Shown piece by piece: positions 26,847 through 35,221 of a DNA stretch of 64,000 bases. Source of the DNA: Desulfohalobium retbaense DSM 5692 (GTDB lineage: Bacteria; Desulfobacterota; Desulfovibrionia; Desulfovibrionales; Desulfohalobiaceae); NCBI RefSeq assembly GCF_000024325.1, contig NC_013223.1, positions 2,411,001 to 2,475,000 of the forward strand. The letters are read 5' to 3'. Positions within the stretch are counted from its first letter, which is position 1. Every line of letters begins with the position of its first letter. Position numbers and translations under genes: made by a program. The notes under the pieces were generated by a model. It had not been told where the DNA came from. It saw nothing but the letters and a program-made list of their open reading frames with translations, and made no database searches.

Positions 26847-27527
26847 TCAGGACTCGTACTGTTGGGCGGCGGCGTTATCATTGGAACGCTTCCGGTCCCG
26901 CTTGGGCATAATCAGCACCCGTTTCATGGGGCCGTCGCCCTTGCTCCTGGTATTGATGTCCTGCTCGTTCTGCAAGGCCATATGCACCACCCGGCGGTGG
27001 TACGAGGACATGGGCCGCGTGCTTTGAACCCGGCCGGAATCCTTGGCTTTCCGGGACAAAAACAAGGCTGTCTTGCGCAGATTCTCCGTCTGCCGTTCCC
27101 GATAATCACCAGCATCCAATTGGACCCGGACCCGCTCCGGCCACCGTTTGGCCAGAATACGGTTGACCAGATATTGCAGCGAGGAAATCGTCTTCCCATC
27201 CCGTCCGATAATCAAACCGGAATTGTCCTGATCCTGAATCTCCACTGTGACCGGGTCCTGCTGGACATCAATCTTCAATTCGGTCTCCCCGATGATGGGC
27301 GTCAGAATCTGGGACACGACATCACGGATCAGCCCTTCCAATTGCCCGAGATTTTGTCTCGGCTTGGCCTGGACCCGCGCCTTGCGGCTGCCGAGCCCGA
27401 ATATCCCGCTCGATCCTCCATCAAGGATTTCGACCTCCAGGGCGTCGCGTTCTTTACCAAAATGGGCACAGGCATCTTCAATGGCTGCGTCAACACTTTT
27501 GCCTTCGAATTCCCTCATTTCGCTCAT
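26847..27527 (-). CDS. jag: Jag/KhpB RNA-binding protein
   Basis: 226-residue RNA-binding protein normally encoded downstream of yidC. The N-terminal Jag domain begins MREFEGKSVDAAIEDA and includes GGSSGIFGLGSRKARV. A KH domain holds GRDGKTISSLQYLVNRI near 129 and an R3H domain has MSSYHRRVVHMAL near 178. The C-terminus is basic (KRVLIMPKRDRKRS). The start at 27527 has GGAG upstream; a second ATG three codons later is possible. The gap to yidC is 24 bases, consistent with one transcript. Confidence 0.94.
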   Translation of the reverse strand: MSEMREFEGKSVDAAIEDACAHFGKERDALEVEILDGGSSGIFGLGSRKARVQAKPRQNLGQLEGLIRDVVSQILTPIIGETELKIDVQQDPVTVEIQDQDNSGLIIGRDGKTISSLQYLVNRILAKRWPERVRVQLDAGDYRERQTENLRKTALFLSRKAKDSGRVQSTRPMSSYHRRVVHMALQNEQDINTRSKGDGPMKRVLIMPKRDRKRSNDNAAAQQYES

Positions 27528-27551
27528 TGCAGTTCTCCGTACCTATTTCCC

Positions 27552-29204
27552 TCAACTGGCTTTCCGGGTCAGCATCCACTGCTGGGCGATGGACAGGACG
27601 TTGTTCACCAGCCAGTAGACGACTAGCCCGGCGGGAAAACTCAAGAAGATAAAGGTGAAGATAAGAGGCATGAACATCATGACCTTGGCCTGCGTCGAAT
27701 CCCCTGGCGTGGGCGTCATCTTCTGCTGCAAAAACATGGTCGCGCCCATAACAATCGGGGTCACATACAGGGGATCCTTGGCCGAAAGGTCTGCCAGCCA
27801 GATAATATCCGTAAAGGGCACATGGGTAATGAAGGCCGCATGCCGCAATTCGATGGCTCCGAGCAAGGCCTGGTACAAGGCGATAAAGACCGGAATCTGC
27901 AGCAGCATCGGCAGACAGCCTCCGGCCGGGTTGACCTTGTAGGTCTTGTACAGACGCATCATCTCTTCATTGAGCTTCTGTCGGTCGTCCCCGTACTTTT
28001 CCTTGAGCTGCGTCATCATCGGCTGCAGCTTCTTCATTTTCTCCATGGACTTATAACTTTTCTGAGACAAAGGCCAGAAAACAATCTTGATCAGGATCGT
28101 CAGGAGAATGATGGCCACACCGTAGTTGCCGACATAGGAATAAAAGAATTTCAAGACCTTGATAAGCGGCTTGGCGATAAAATCGAACCAGCCGTACTGG
28201 ATCGCGGCCAAAAGATTCTGGGGGGCCTGGGCCAACTGCTCGCTTTCCTTAGGCCCGACATAGTAACTGCAGGACAGCTCCGCGCTCTGCTCAGGCGCTA
28301 CGGCAACCTGGCTGCCCAAAGCCACACGATAGATCTCGTCTTCGTATTTCCCGCGCAGGTCCATATTGCCAGACGTCGGTACGGCGGCGAGCAAAAAATA
28401 GTTACTGGCAATACCGCCCCAGGAGACTGTTTCGGCGGGATGGATACCGATCTGGAGTTCGTCGGTGTCACTTTCCTTGTTCAGTCCGCCATTGAAATAA
28501 ATAAGCTCGGTGCGGTTGTAGCGGCTCTCTTCGGCAAGCTGCTCACTGGCCATGGTAAAGGACACCGTTCCAGTGAGGGAATGGTCCCGGGCATTGGCGA
28601 CATTGAGCGTCTCGTCGATCAGATAGGTCTCGGCCGAGAAATGCAGGGTCCGTTCGAGACGAACACCGTCAATGGTTCCCACCAGGGTCAAAGAGCCGCT
28701 TTCCCCTTGGCCGAGCTGAAGATCATTTCCTTGCAACTCCCAATCGGCCTCGCTCCAGGTCGGACGTTGCTGCCAGATCAAGCCCATGGGCGCTTTTTGC
28801 ACTGTGCCCCTGGTGATGAGATCCACATTTTTCGCACCGGGGTTGATGGCCTCCTGGTACTGTTTGAGTACCAGATGTTCGAGGACACCGCCGGCGGCAT
28901 TGATCGTCGCCTTATACAGGGGGGTTTCCACCGTCACCCGTTTGCCGGATCCCTCCGGCGAATAGGTCGACCCGCTCAGGCTTTGTTGCGCCCGGCCAGC
29001 CACGACACCGTCGCCCGTCTGACTCGCTCCCGGGACTTGGGAACTGGAGTCCTCAGCGACAGTGGGCGTCTCTTGCTGGGTTTGGTTCGCTGCTTGATTC
29101 GATTGGGTGGGGGGCTGTTGGGGAGGGAAAAGAAAATTCCAGCCAACGATGACTATGAAACTCAAAACTACGGCCACGATGACGCGCTTGGTATTGTCGT
29201 CCAT
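27552..29204 (-). CDS. yidC: Membrane protein insertase YidC
   Basis: 550-residue inner-membrane insertase. It has an N-terminal membrane anchor (about 7-25), a Gln/Thr/Ser-rich linker, a large periplasmic domain to about 350, then five membrane segments with the conserved cytoplasmic hairpin (QKSYKSMEKMKKLQPMM) and AGGCLPMLLQIPVFIALYQ. Length fits the Gram-negative YidC with P1 domain. The ATG at 29204 follows GAGG; a GTG five codons upstream is less likely. It starts 11 bases after the yidD stop. Confidence 0.97.
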   Translation of the reverse strand: MDDNTKRVIVAVVLSFIVIVGWNFLFPPQQPPTQSNQAANQTQQETPTVAEDSSSQVPGASQTGDGVVAGRAQQSLSGSTYSPEGSGKRVTVETPLYKATINAAGGVLEHLVLKQYQEAINPGAKNVDLITRGTVQKAPMGLIWQQRPTWSEADWELQGNDLQLGQGESGSLTLVGTIDGVRLERTLHFSAETYLIDETLNVANARDHSLTGTVSFTMASEQLAEESRYNRTELIYFNGGLNKESDTDELQIGIHPAETVSWGGIASNYFLLAAVPTSGNMDLRGKYEDEIYRVALGSQVAVAPEQSAELSCSYYVGPKESEQLAQAPQNLLAAIQYGWFDFIAKPLIKVLKFFYSYVGNYGVAIILLTILIKIVFWPLSQKSYKSMEKMKKLQPMMTQLKEKYGDDRQKLNEEMMRLYKTYKVNPAGGCLPMLLQIPVFIALYQALLGAIELRHAAFITHVPFTDIIWLADLSAKDPLYVTPIVMGATMFLQQKMTPTPGDSTQAKVMMFMPLIFTFIFLSFPAGLVVYWLVNNVLSIAQQWMLTRKAS

Positions 29205-29215
29205 TTTTGCCTCAA

Positions 29216-29455
29216 TCACTTACTGTCGGGACTTAGGGATTTTTTGGGTGGCACGGGGTCCACACCGCCGCAATGAAACGGGTGACAGCGGCTGATACGA
29301 CGCACGGCCAGATACCCTCCCCGCCAGAACCCGTGCTCCTGGACCGCTTGGATCGTATACTCGGAGCATGTCGGGAAAAAACGGCAACGGGGAGGGAAAA
29401 GAGGGGACACACAGACCTGGTATGCACGGACCAGGAACACAATTACGTTTCGCAT
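29216..29455 (-). CDS. yidD: Membrane protein insertion efficiency factor YidD
   Basis: 79-residue amphipathic protein with the family block SPLFPPRCRFFPTCSEYTIQAVQEHG and the closing RCHPFHCGGVDPVP, including the three conserved cysteines. It assists YidC-dependent insertion. Its start overlaps the end of rnpA by 13 bases, a common arrangement that couples their translation. Confidence 0.95.
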   Translation of the reverse strand: MRNVIVFLVRAYQVCVSPLFPPRCRFFPTCSEYTIQAVQEHGFWRGGYLAVRRISRCHPFHCGGVDPVPPKKSLSPDSK

Positions 29456-29802
29456 GGGGTAGATCTTGCCGGCGTGTCCTCACGCTCCAGACGCTTGATC
29501 AGGGGAGTCAGCTCGTCGGTCACCAGCTGCAAGGTCAGTTCCCCGGGGACGATGCTGCGCTTCGCGACCACGACAATATCGCAATCCAGGCACCACGACT
29601 GGTGATGCAGACGAAAAAACTCCCGCAACAGCCGCTTGACCCGATTCCGCTCGACCGCATTACCGGTTTTCTTACTGACCGCCGTCCCCAAACGGCATCC
29701 GGCGCCGTCCTTCCCGCGCGGCAGTACATACACGATAAACCGCTTTAAAAAATAACGGCGGCCCCTCTGGTAACACGCCAGATATTGGGGCCGCTTTCGC
29801 AA
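29443..29802 (-). CDS. rnpA: Ribonuclease P protein component
   Basis: Basic protein subunit of RNase P, which matures tRNA 5' ends. It carries the family motif NAVERNRVKRLLREFFR and the KRFIVYVLPRG strand. The start is uncertain: TTG at 29802 gives 119 residues, but family-like sequence ([12 protein letters not shown]) continues 11 codons upstream to an ATT at 29833-29835, with GGAAGAG-like bases before it, which would overlap the rpmH stop. There is no ATG, GTG or TTG between those points. The reported interval is the conservative one. Confidence 0.85.
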   Translation of the reverse strand: MRKRPQYLACYQRGRRYFLKRFIVYVLPRGKDGAGCRLGTAVSKKTGNAVERNRVKRLLREFFRLHHQSWCLDCDIVVVAKRSIVPGELTLQLVTDELTPLIKRLEREDTPARSTPCET

Positions 29803-29822
29803 CCGACGTTCCGGAGGAAAAG

Positions 29823-29957
29823 TTAAACGCTTAATCTCTTCCGCCCTTTTGCACGTCTGCGGCGCAAAACAGCACGCCCGTTCTTGGTCCGGGAACGGAC
29901 CAGAAAGCCGTGGGTACGTTTTCTCTTCGTAGTACTGGGTTGATATGTCCGTTTCAT
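29823..29957 (-). CDS. rpmH: 50S ribosomal protein L34
   Basis: 44-residue ribosomal protein, [18 protein letters not shown] followed by the Arg-rich tail ending KRLSV; length and sequence are canonical. GGAGGAGA precedes the ATG. It heads the rpmH-rnpA-yidD-yidC-jag block. dnaA, the usual divergent neighbour, is not here; a PAP2 gene takes that place. Confidence 0.97.
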   Translation of the reverse strand: MKRTYQPSTTKRKRTHGFLVRSRTKNGRAVLRRRRAKGRKRLSV

Positions 29958-29989
29958 GGCGATTCTCCTCCAAAAAAATGTAAACTTCT

Positions 29990-30018
29990 TCTGTATCCTG
30001 TTGCGTATCACGCGTCAA
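29990..30018 (-). promoter_or_regulatory. Likely rpmH operon promoter
   Basis: On the minus strand TTGACG (30018-30013) and TACAGA (29995-29990) are 17 bases apart, 32 bases before the rpmH ATG. The -35 box is good and the -10 box weak. Confidence 0.45.
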
Positions 30019-30134
30019 GGCACGCCCTCGGGCGCTTGACCTCAATCGATCCCCTGGCTTAGGAGATAAAAAATCCTGGTTTCCTGGATGGCTTTGCCCT
30101 TTTCCAGCAAACCGCCACTTGGCAGGGAGCGTTT

Positions 30135-30743
30135 ATGTCTTTCAGCACCCCCCCGATTGATCTCGAACTCTTCCGTCTGATCAATGCCACGCTACGCCAC
30201 CCCTTTGTCGATCCTGTGATGCGCGCTGTCTCCAGCGAGGCGGTCGGGGCGGTGCTGGCGGTGGCTATCGTCGCGTATGTCTGGCGCCGCTCACGCGGCC
30301 GGGCCCTGGCGTTGGTTTTCCTGGCCCTGCTAACTGTGGGGGTGGTGGACGGGTCCGTCAACCAGTTCAAGGATTTTTTCGGCCGAGTCCGGCCGATGAA
30401 CGCATTGCATGCGGTCCACTATTACGAAGACGGCCGCTGGCAGCGTACCGAGCACACTGAAGCGACCAAATCCCACGGCGTGTCCTACCCCTCGGCCCAT
30501 GCGGCCAACAGCATGGCCCTGGCGGTGACGCTGATGTGGCTCTGGCCTGCGGGACGGCCCTGGATCCTGGGGTTGCCCTTGTTTGTCGGTTATTCCCGGA
30601 TCTATCTCGGAAAACATTACCCGACCGATGTCCTGGCCGGATGGCTTTTCGGCGCCGCAGCAGCACTGGTGTTGCTCCAACTCGCCTGGACCTGCGCTCA
30701 CATTTTGTCCCGGCGCCGCAACCAGACGACCTCCCGGGCATAG
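30135..30743 (+). CDS. PAP2-family membrane phosphatase
   Basis: 202-residue integral membrane phosphatase. The three PAP2 active-site motifs are present: KDFFGRVRP near 77-85, YPSAHAAN near 120-127 (PSGH variant) and SRIYLGKHYPTDVLAGW near 153-169. Five or six membrane segments surround them. Candidate substrates are undecaprenyl diphosphate, phosphatidylglycerophosphate or lipid A. Its 3' end overlaps the convergent LAB_N gene by 46 bases. The nearby GT2 and LAB_N genes favour a polyprenyl-carrier or lipid A role. Confidence 0.88.
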   Translation: MSFSTPPIDLELFRLINATLRHPFVDPVMRAVSSEAVGAVLAVAIVAYVWRRSRGRALALVFLALLTVGVVDGSVNQFKDFFGRVRPMNALHAVHYYEDGRWQRTEHTEATKSHGVSYPSAHAANSMALAVTLMWLWPAGRPWILGLPLFVGYSRIYLGKHYPTDVLAGWLFGAAAALVLLQLAWTCAHILSRRRNQTTSRA

Positions 30744-30970
30744 AGGAAAAGCGCTGCGCTCTGACCGGCGAACAGCACGACATCCCGTCGCAGCCAGGCG
30801 GCGATCAGAACCAAAAACGCCGCCCCGCACGCTAAGCCCCACCATCCCGGGGCCACAGCAACGCCGGCTGTGGAATCCCGGCGCACCCAATTCCGGAAAA
30901 GGACGCCGAACAAAACGGACTGCCCGCAGATACCGAGCACCAAAAGCCACCACTCACTCGTCGAGGGCAT
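30698..30970 (-). CDS. Lipid A biosynthesis N-terminal (LAB_N) domain membrane protein
   Basis: 90-residue protein with three hydrophobic segments (about 8-25, 41-59, 64-80) matching the small LAB_N domain, with the GQSVLFGVLFRNWVR opening and the VVLFAGQSAALFLYARE C-terminal helix. Such proteins are regularly encoded beside polyprenyl-phosphate glycosyltransferases. Its start overlaps the end of the GT2 gene by 17 bases, so the two are co-translated. Exact function unknown. Confidence 0.72.
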   Translation of the reverse strand: MPSTSEWWLLVLGICGQSVLFGVLFRNWVRRDSTAGVAVAPGWWGLACGAAFLVLIAAWLRRDVVLFAGQSAALFLYAREVVWLRRRDKM

Positions 30971-31703
30971 GATCCTTTTCGCTTTCGTCTTTCACCGCAT
31001 AGCGAACGTGGCGATCCTGCATCCAGCGCACAGCCAGAAGGTCGCGCAGCCCCCGCCAGGCCCGGTCCCAAATACCATACTTCGAGAAACCGAAACGGCG
31101 TGGCCGGTGGTTGACCTGGATCTCTCCGACTCGGGCCCCTTCGAGTTTGAGCAGGGTGGGCATGAAACGGTGCATGCCGTCGAACAGGGGCAGCCGCTTT
31201 GCCAAATGGGTGCGCATGACCTTCAACGAGCACCCGGTATCCCTGACCGTCTCCCGGCTGAGGGCGTTCCGGATTCGGTTCGCAATCCTGGAGGCCACCA
31301 GTTTGATCCAGGAATCCTGGCGTTCGGCCCGCCAACCGATCACCATATCCAGCCCGTGACTGTCCAGGGTCTGCAAAAGGTGCGGGATATCCTGAGGATC
31401 GTTTTGAAGATCCGCGTCCAGGGTGATCACAGTGGTGCCGCGGGCCCGCTGGAATCCGGCCATAAAGGCTGCGGACTGACCGCAATTCGCGGCAAAAGAG
31501 ACGTAGCGCACTTCACAATGGGCTTGATGCAGCCGCTTGATGACCTCAAGACTGCCGTCCTCGCTGCCGTCATCGACAAAAAGGACTTCCCAGTCGTAGG
31601 GCATGGCCGTACAAACCGCCTGGATCTCTCCGAACAGGTGGTCCAGATTTTCCCGCTCATTGAAGACGGGAATGACGAGGGAAACGAGGTCGCGTGCGCA
31701 CAT
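30954..31703 (-). CDS. GT2-family polyprenyl-phosphate glycosyltransferase
   Basis: 249-residue GT-A enzyme resembling dolichol-phosphate mannose synthase and ArnC. It has LVSLVIPVFNERENL at the N-terminus, LFVDDGSEDGS near 50-60, and TVITLDADLQNDPQDIP with the metal-binding DAD near 102-104. I see no strong C-terminal membrane helices, unlike ArnC, so the LAB_N partner may supply the anchor. ATG 31703 starts directly in the catalytic domain; the frame continues upstream across the tRNA gene and is not coding there. The ribosome-binding site is weak. Confidence 0.88.
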   Translation of the reverse strand: MCARDLVSLVIPVFNERENLDHLFGEIQAVCTAMPYDWEVLFVDDGSEDGSLEVIKRLHQAHCEVRYVSFAANCGQSAAFMAGFQRARGTTVITLDADLQNDPQDIPHLLQTLDSHGLDMVIGWRAERQDSWIKLVASRIANRIRNALSRETVRDTGCSLKVMRTHLAKRLPLFDGMHRFMPTLLKLEGARVGEIQVNHRPRRFGFSKYGIWDRAWRGLRDLLAVRWMQDRHVRYAVKDESEKDHALDE

Positions 31704-31724
31704 AGCCCGGAGTGAATAAATGAT

Positions 31725-31753
31725 TTGACATGGGTTGTAAATATACCTATAAG
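31725..31753 (+). promoter_or_regulatory. Consensus sigma-70 promoter of the initiator tRNA
   Basis: TTGACA (31725-31730) and TATAAG (31748-31753) with a 17-base spacer, 14 bases before the tRNA 5' end. It is the best sigma-70 match seen in the window. Confidence 0.9.
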
Positions 31754-31767
31754 TCCATTCTTCGCGA

Positions 31768-31844
<77 letters not shown>

Positions 31845-32221
31845 TGAAAAATCCAAGAGGCCAGGGAATGCACCTGGCCTCTTTTTTTTATACCCCGACC
31901 CCTCCCCCTCGCAAATCGTTCCTCAAACTCCGCCTCATGGATGCAGCGCCCGTCTCTTGAGCGGACTTGAGTCTCCCCATTTCCCATCCTGTGCCTACCC
32001 TGTTCCGCTGCCACTTTGCCGCCTTCCGGATTTGACAGCCAGATCTTTCGTAACGTTGTGCGGACAGCCCCGCGATACCTGATTGCTGTTATCCACCTCG
32101 CTTCGCGAGATCCCTTGACGCCTCTTTGAGCGCACGCTAGGAGAGTCGTGCACATAAATTCATTTTTCATATGCATTTCGTGTGGCTTTTTTTGAATTTC
32201 ATACCAAAATGCGAGGACAAC
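31845..32221. other. Region between the tRNA and the ABC importer
   Basis: After the tRNA terminator about 330 bases carry no gene. Near the importer is an AT-rich patch (32150-32175) after a TTGACG at 32115-32120, but no well-spaced -10 box. I see no molybdenum-cofactor riboswitch. Confidence 0.5.
31857..31889 (+). terminator. Terminator of the tRNA-fMet gene
   Basis: GAGGCCAGG and CCTGGCCTC form a 9-base stem with a 7-base loop, followed by eight T. Confidence 0.95.
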
Positions 32222-33334
32222 GTGCGCTGTTTGCAATGGGCTTTCTGGTGTGTGGTTTTTGGTTGTCTTGTTCTGCTCACTGTCCCGGCTCAAGCCGCCA
32301 AGACGGTGACTGACGCCGCCGGTCGGCAGGTAACCCTGCCAGAAAACGTGGAGCGTGTTGTCTGCTCCGGGCCCGGCTGCCTTCGGCTGCTGACCTATTT
32401 GCAGGCCCAGGACCGGGTGGTCGCTGTGGACGATGCTGAGACCAAAGAACGCGGTCTCGATGCTAGACCGTATGCCTTGGCCAACCCCCAATTTCAGACC
32501 ATGCCTGTTTTCGGGAGTTTTCGCGGTCAGGACAATCCCGAACGCCTTTTGACCCTGGATCCCGGGCCCCAGGTGATATTCAAGACCTATCCCCATATGG
32601 GTTTTGATCCCGAAGAACTCCAGGCAAAAACCGGAATCCCGGTCGTCATCCTGCACTACGGCGATCTCGGCCCCCACCGGGCAACTCTTTTTTCCTCCCT
32701 GAAAATCATGGGCCGCGTCCTCGGCAAACCGCAGCGAGCCGAGGAGGTCATCGGTTTCTTCTCCAAGCACATTCGCACCCTTGCTGAGCGCACGGCCTCC
32801 TTGTCCGGCACCGAAACAGCCACCGCCTATGTCGGGGGCGTGGCTTTCAAAGGCCCCCACGGCTTCCAGTCCACAGAACCCGACTATCCCCCCTTCCAAT
32901 TCGTCAACGCCCGGAATGTCGTCGCCACCGCAGGCATTGAAGGCAACCAGCGCCAACACGCTGACATCGCCAAAGAGCAACTGCTCGAGTGGGACCCGTC
33001 CGCCTGTTTTGTGGATCTGTCCACCTTACAACTCGCCGGCATGGGCGGCGCCCTGCATGAACTGCGTCACGATCCGGCCTACCAGTTTCTTTCCGCTACC
33101 CAGGACAATAAGGTTTACGGCCTGTTGCCCTATAATTGGTATACGAAGAATTTCGGGTCTGTGCTGGCCAACGCCTACTTTATCGGCAAAACCCTCTACC
33201 CGCAGCGCTTCAAGGATATTAACCCCGCCGCCCAGGCCGACCGGATCTACACCTTTTTGGTTGGCGCACCGGTTTTCGACGAACTCAACCAGGGATTCGA
33301 TCAATTGGCCTTCACCAGGCTGGAGTGTCGCTGA
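32222..33334 (+). CDS. Periplasmic metal/cofactor-binding protein of an Fe/B12-type ABC importer
   Basis: 370-residue TroA/BtuF-fold binding protein. The GTG at 32222, preceded by AGGA, gives a signal peptide with hydrophobic core WAFWCVVFGCLVLLTVPAQA; an upstream ATG at 32171 has no ribosome-binding site. The mature start KTVTDAAGRQVTLPENVERVV is the typical iron-siderophore/cobalamin binding-protein opening. With a FecCD permease, FecE ATPase and FmdE-domain protein behind it, the ligand could be iron complex, corrinoid, molybdate or tungstate; sequence alone does not decide. Confidence 0.82.
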   Translation: MRCLQWAFWCVVFGCLVLLTVPAQAAKTVTDAAGRQVTLPENVERVVCSGPGCLRLLTYLQAQDRVVAVDDAETKERGLDARPYALANPQFQTMPVFGSFRGQDNPERLLTLDPGPQVIFKTYPHMGFDPEELQAKTGIPVVILHYGDLGPHRATLFSSLKIMGRVLGKPQRAEEVIGFFSKHIRTLAERTASLSGTETATAYVGGVAFKGPHGFQSTEPDYPPFQFVNARNVVATAGIEGNQRQHADIAKEQLLEWDPSACFVDLSTLQLAGMGGALHELRHDPAYQFLSATQDNKVYGLLPYNWYTKNFGSVLANAYFIGKTLYPQRFKDINPAAQADRIYTFLVGAPVFDELNQGFDQLAFTRLECR

Positions 33335-33335
33335 G

Positions 33336-34406
33336 ATGCATTTTGCCGACGGCACGGTCCCGGCTGACTACCGGCACTATATCAGACGGAAAATCCTTTT
33401 TTTGGTTGCTGTCACAACTCTTCTGGGCCTGGGGATTATTACCGCCCTTGGGCAAGGCGCAGCCTCTATCCCCTTTTCCGAAGTCCTTCGCACCCTTGTT
33501 GGATTTTCGACCCAGCCGAGGCAGGAACTCATCATCTGGAACATCCGTCTTCCTCTGGTGCTGACCGCTTGCGTGGCTGGGGCCGGGCTCTCCATAGCCG
33601 GAGCGGCCATGCAAGCCATCCTGCGCAACCCCCTGGGATCGCCTTTTACCTTGGGAATTTCCCACGCCGCCGCTTTTGGAGCTGCCCTGGCGGTGATGCT
33701 GCTGGGGGCCACCGGCATGCAAAACACCGAAATTGCCGGACTGGGCATGGCCGGATCCACCTGGATCACTGTGGCGGCTTTTGTGGCGAGCCTGGCCGCA
33801 GCTGGCGTCATTTTGCTTGTCTCCCGCCTGCGGGGCTCCACCCCGGAAACCATGGTCTTGACCGGGGTGGCCCTGGGCGCTCTGTTTACCGCCGGGACCA
33901 TGTTTCTCCAATTCTTTGCCGACGACATGGAACTCGCAGCCATGGTCTTTTGGACCTTCGGGGACACGGCCCGGGCGACGTGGGGAGAACTCGGCGGACT
34001 TACCGCCGTCACCGTTGTGGGCAGTCTCTATTTTTGCAGTAACAGCTGGAATTACAATGCCATCGAAGCCGGGGAGAGCACGGCGAGAGGGTTAGGGGTC
34101 AAGGTAGGCCGAACGCGATTGGTAGGCATGGTCGTGGCCACATTGGTCACAGCCATGATCATCGCCTTTCTGGGGATCATTGGCTTCGTCGGCCTGGTGG
34201 TGCCCCACATGGTCCGGCGCTGCATCGGGGCCGACCACCGTTTTCTGCTCCCGGCGAGTCTGCTCGCCGGGGCGCTGCTTCTTTTGGCCTCGGACACCGT
34301 GGCCCGGCTGCTTCTCTCCCCGCAGGTGCTTCCGGTTTCCGTGCTGACCGCCTTTTTGGGAGCGCCGGTGTTTGTAGGACTTATTATCCGGGGGAAACGG
34401 ATATGA
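33336..34406 (+). CDS. FecCD-family ABC permease
   Basis: 356-residue permease with about ten membrane segments in the BtuC/FhuB/FecD family. Diagnostic stretches are RLPLVLTACVAGAGLSIAGAAMQAILRNPL (about 69-98, containing the conserved RNPLGSP turn) and the cytoplasmic loop GLGVKVGRTRL. The C-terminus has the DTVARLLLSPQVLPVSVLTAFLGAPVFV segment typical of the family. Its ATG follows the binding-protein stop by one base, and its stop overlaps the ATPase start by 4 bases. Confidence 0.93.
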   Translation: MHFADGTVPADYRHYIRRKILFLVAVTTLLGLGIITALGQGAASIPFSEVLRTLVGFSTQPRQELIIWNIRLPLVLTACVAGAGLSIAGAAMQAILRNPLGSPFTLGISHAAAFGAALAVMLLGATGMQNTEIAGLGMAGSTWITVAAFVASLAAAGVILLVSRLRGSTPETMVLTGVALGALFTAGTMFLQFFADDMELAAMVFWTFGDTARATWGELGGLTAVTVVGSLYFCSNSWNYNAIEAGESTARGLGVKVGRTRLVGMVVATLVTAMIIAFLGIIGFVGLVVPHMVRRCIGADHRFLLPASLLAGALLLLASDTVARLLLSPQVLPVSVLTAFLGAPVFVGLIIRGKRI

Positions 34407-35161
34407 ACGTTGCTGTGAAAAATGTCAGCTTTGCCTACAACGGTTCCAATGTCGTCTCGGACATCGACTTCTCCTGCGCCAGCGGCGAATTGGTCGCCCT
34501 GCTGGGCCCGAATGGGGCCGGCAAGACCTCCCTTCTCAAATGCCTCAACGGCATCCACCACCCCAATGCCGGGACCATTTTGCTGGACGACACATCCCTG
34601 GCCTCCCTGTCCGCCCAAGCTGTGGCCCGCCAAGTGGGATATGTCTCCCAGCACACCGAAACGACCCCGTTGTCCGTGTTCGACGCTGTCTTGATGGGGC
34701 GCAAACCGCACATCCGCTGGCGGGTCAGCCACCAAGATACCTGTATCGTGGACGCTGCCCTGAAACGTCTGGGGCTCGCCTCTTTGCGCTTGCGCAGCCT
34801 TGATCAGCTCAGCGGCGGAGAGCTGCAGAAAGTTGCCCTGGCCAGGGCCCTGGTCCAGGAACCCCACCTCTTGCTCCTTGATGAACCCATCAGCGCCCTG
34901 GACCTCAAAAATCAAATCGAACTCCTGCGCCTGGTGCGCCGAGTCGTGGATGAACACCGCATCGCCGCAGTCATGAGCCTGCACGATATCAACGCCGCCC
35001 TGCGCCATGCCGACCGCATCCTGTTTCTCAAACAGGGGCAATGCCTTGCCTTGCGCGCCCCCCAGGAGATCACCGCAGGGTTGCTGGAAAAGGTCTACGA
35101 TATTCCCGTGGAGATCCATTGCCTTAACGGCAGCCCCACTGTGGTCCCGGCCAGACAATGA
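34403..35161 (+). CDS. FecE-type ABC ATPase
   Basis: 252-residue ATPase of the iron-complex/cobalamin group: Walker A GPNGAGKTS near 35-43, LSGGELQKVALARAL near 135-149, Walker B LLLLDEPISALDL near 156, and the switch His in MSLHDINAAL. Together with the previous two genes it forms a complete class II-type importer. The FmdE-domain gene follows after 60 bases. Confidence 0.93.
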   Translation: MNVAVKNVSFAYNGSNVVSDIDFSCASGELVALLGPNGAGKTSLLKCLNGIHHPNAGTILLDDTSLASLSAQAVARQVGYVSQHTETTPLSVFDAVLMGRKPHIRWRVSHQDTCIVDAALKRLGLASLRLRSLDQLSGGELQKVALARALVQEPHLLLLDEPISALDLKNQIELLRLVRRVVDEHRIAAVMSLHDINAALRHADRILFLKQGQCLALRAPQEITAGLLEKVYDIPVEIHCLNGSPTVVPARQ

Positions 35162-35221
35162 TATTGGGACCTGGTCCCGGGCGCCGCAGTTGTTCAAAAC
35201 CCGATCCCTATTGGAGAGTCC

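Noticed and set aside
27822..29276. 484-codon plus-strand frame antisense to yidC and yidD
   Set aside because: Both minus-strand genes are well supported; the frame is a mirror of them.
29958..30134. Replication origin next to rpmH
   Set aside because: No DnaA-box sequences (TTATCCACA or close variants) or AT-rich unwinding element are visible, and dnaA is absent.
31890..32221. Molybdenum-cofactor or cobalamin riboswitch ahead of the FmdE-linked importer
   Set aside because: I could not place the conserved core segments of either class in this leader.
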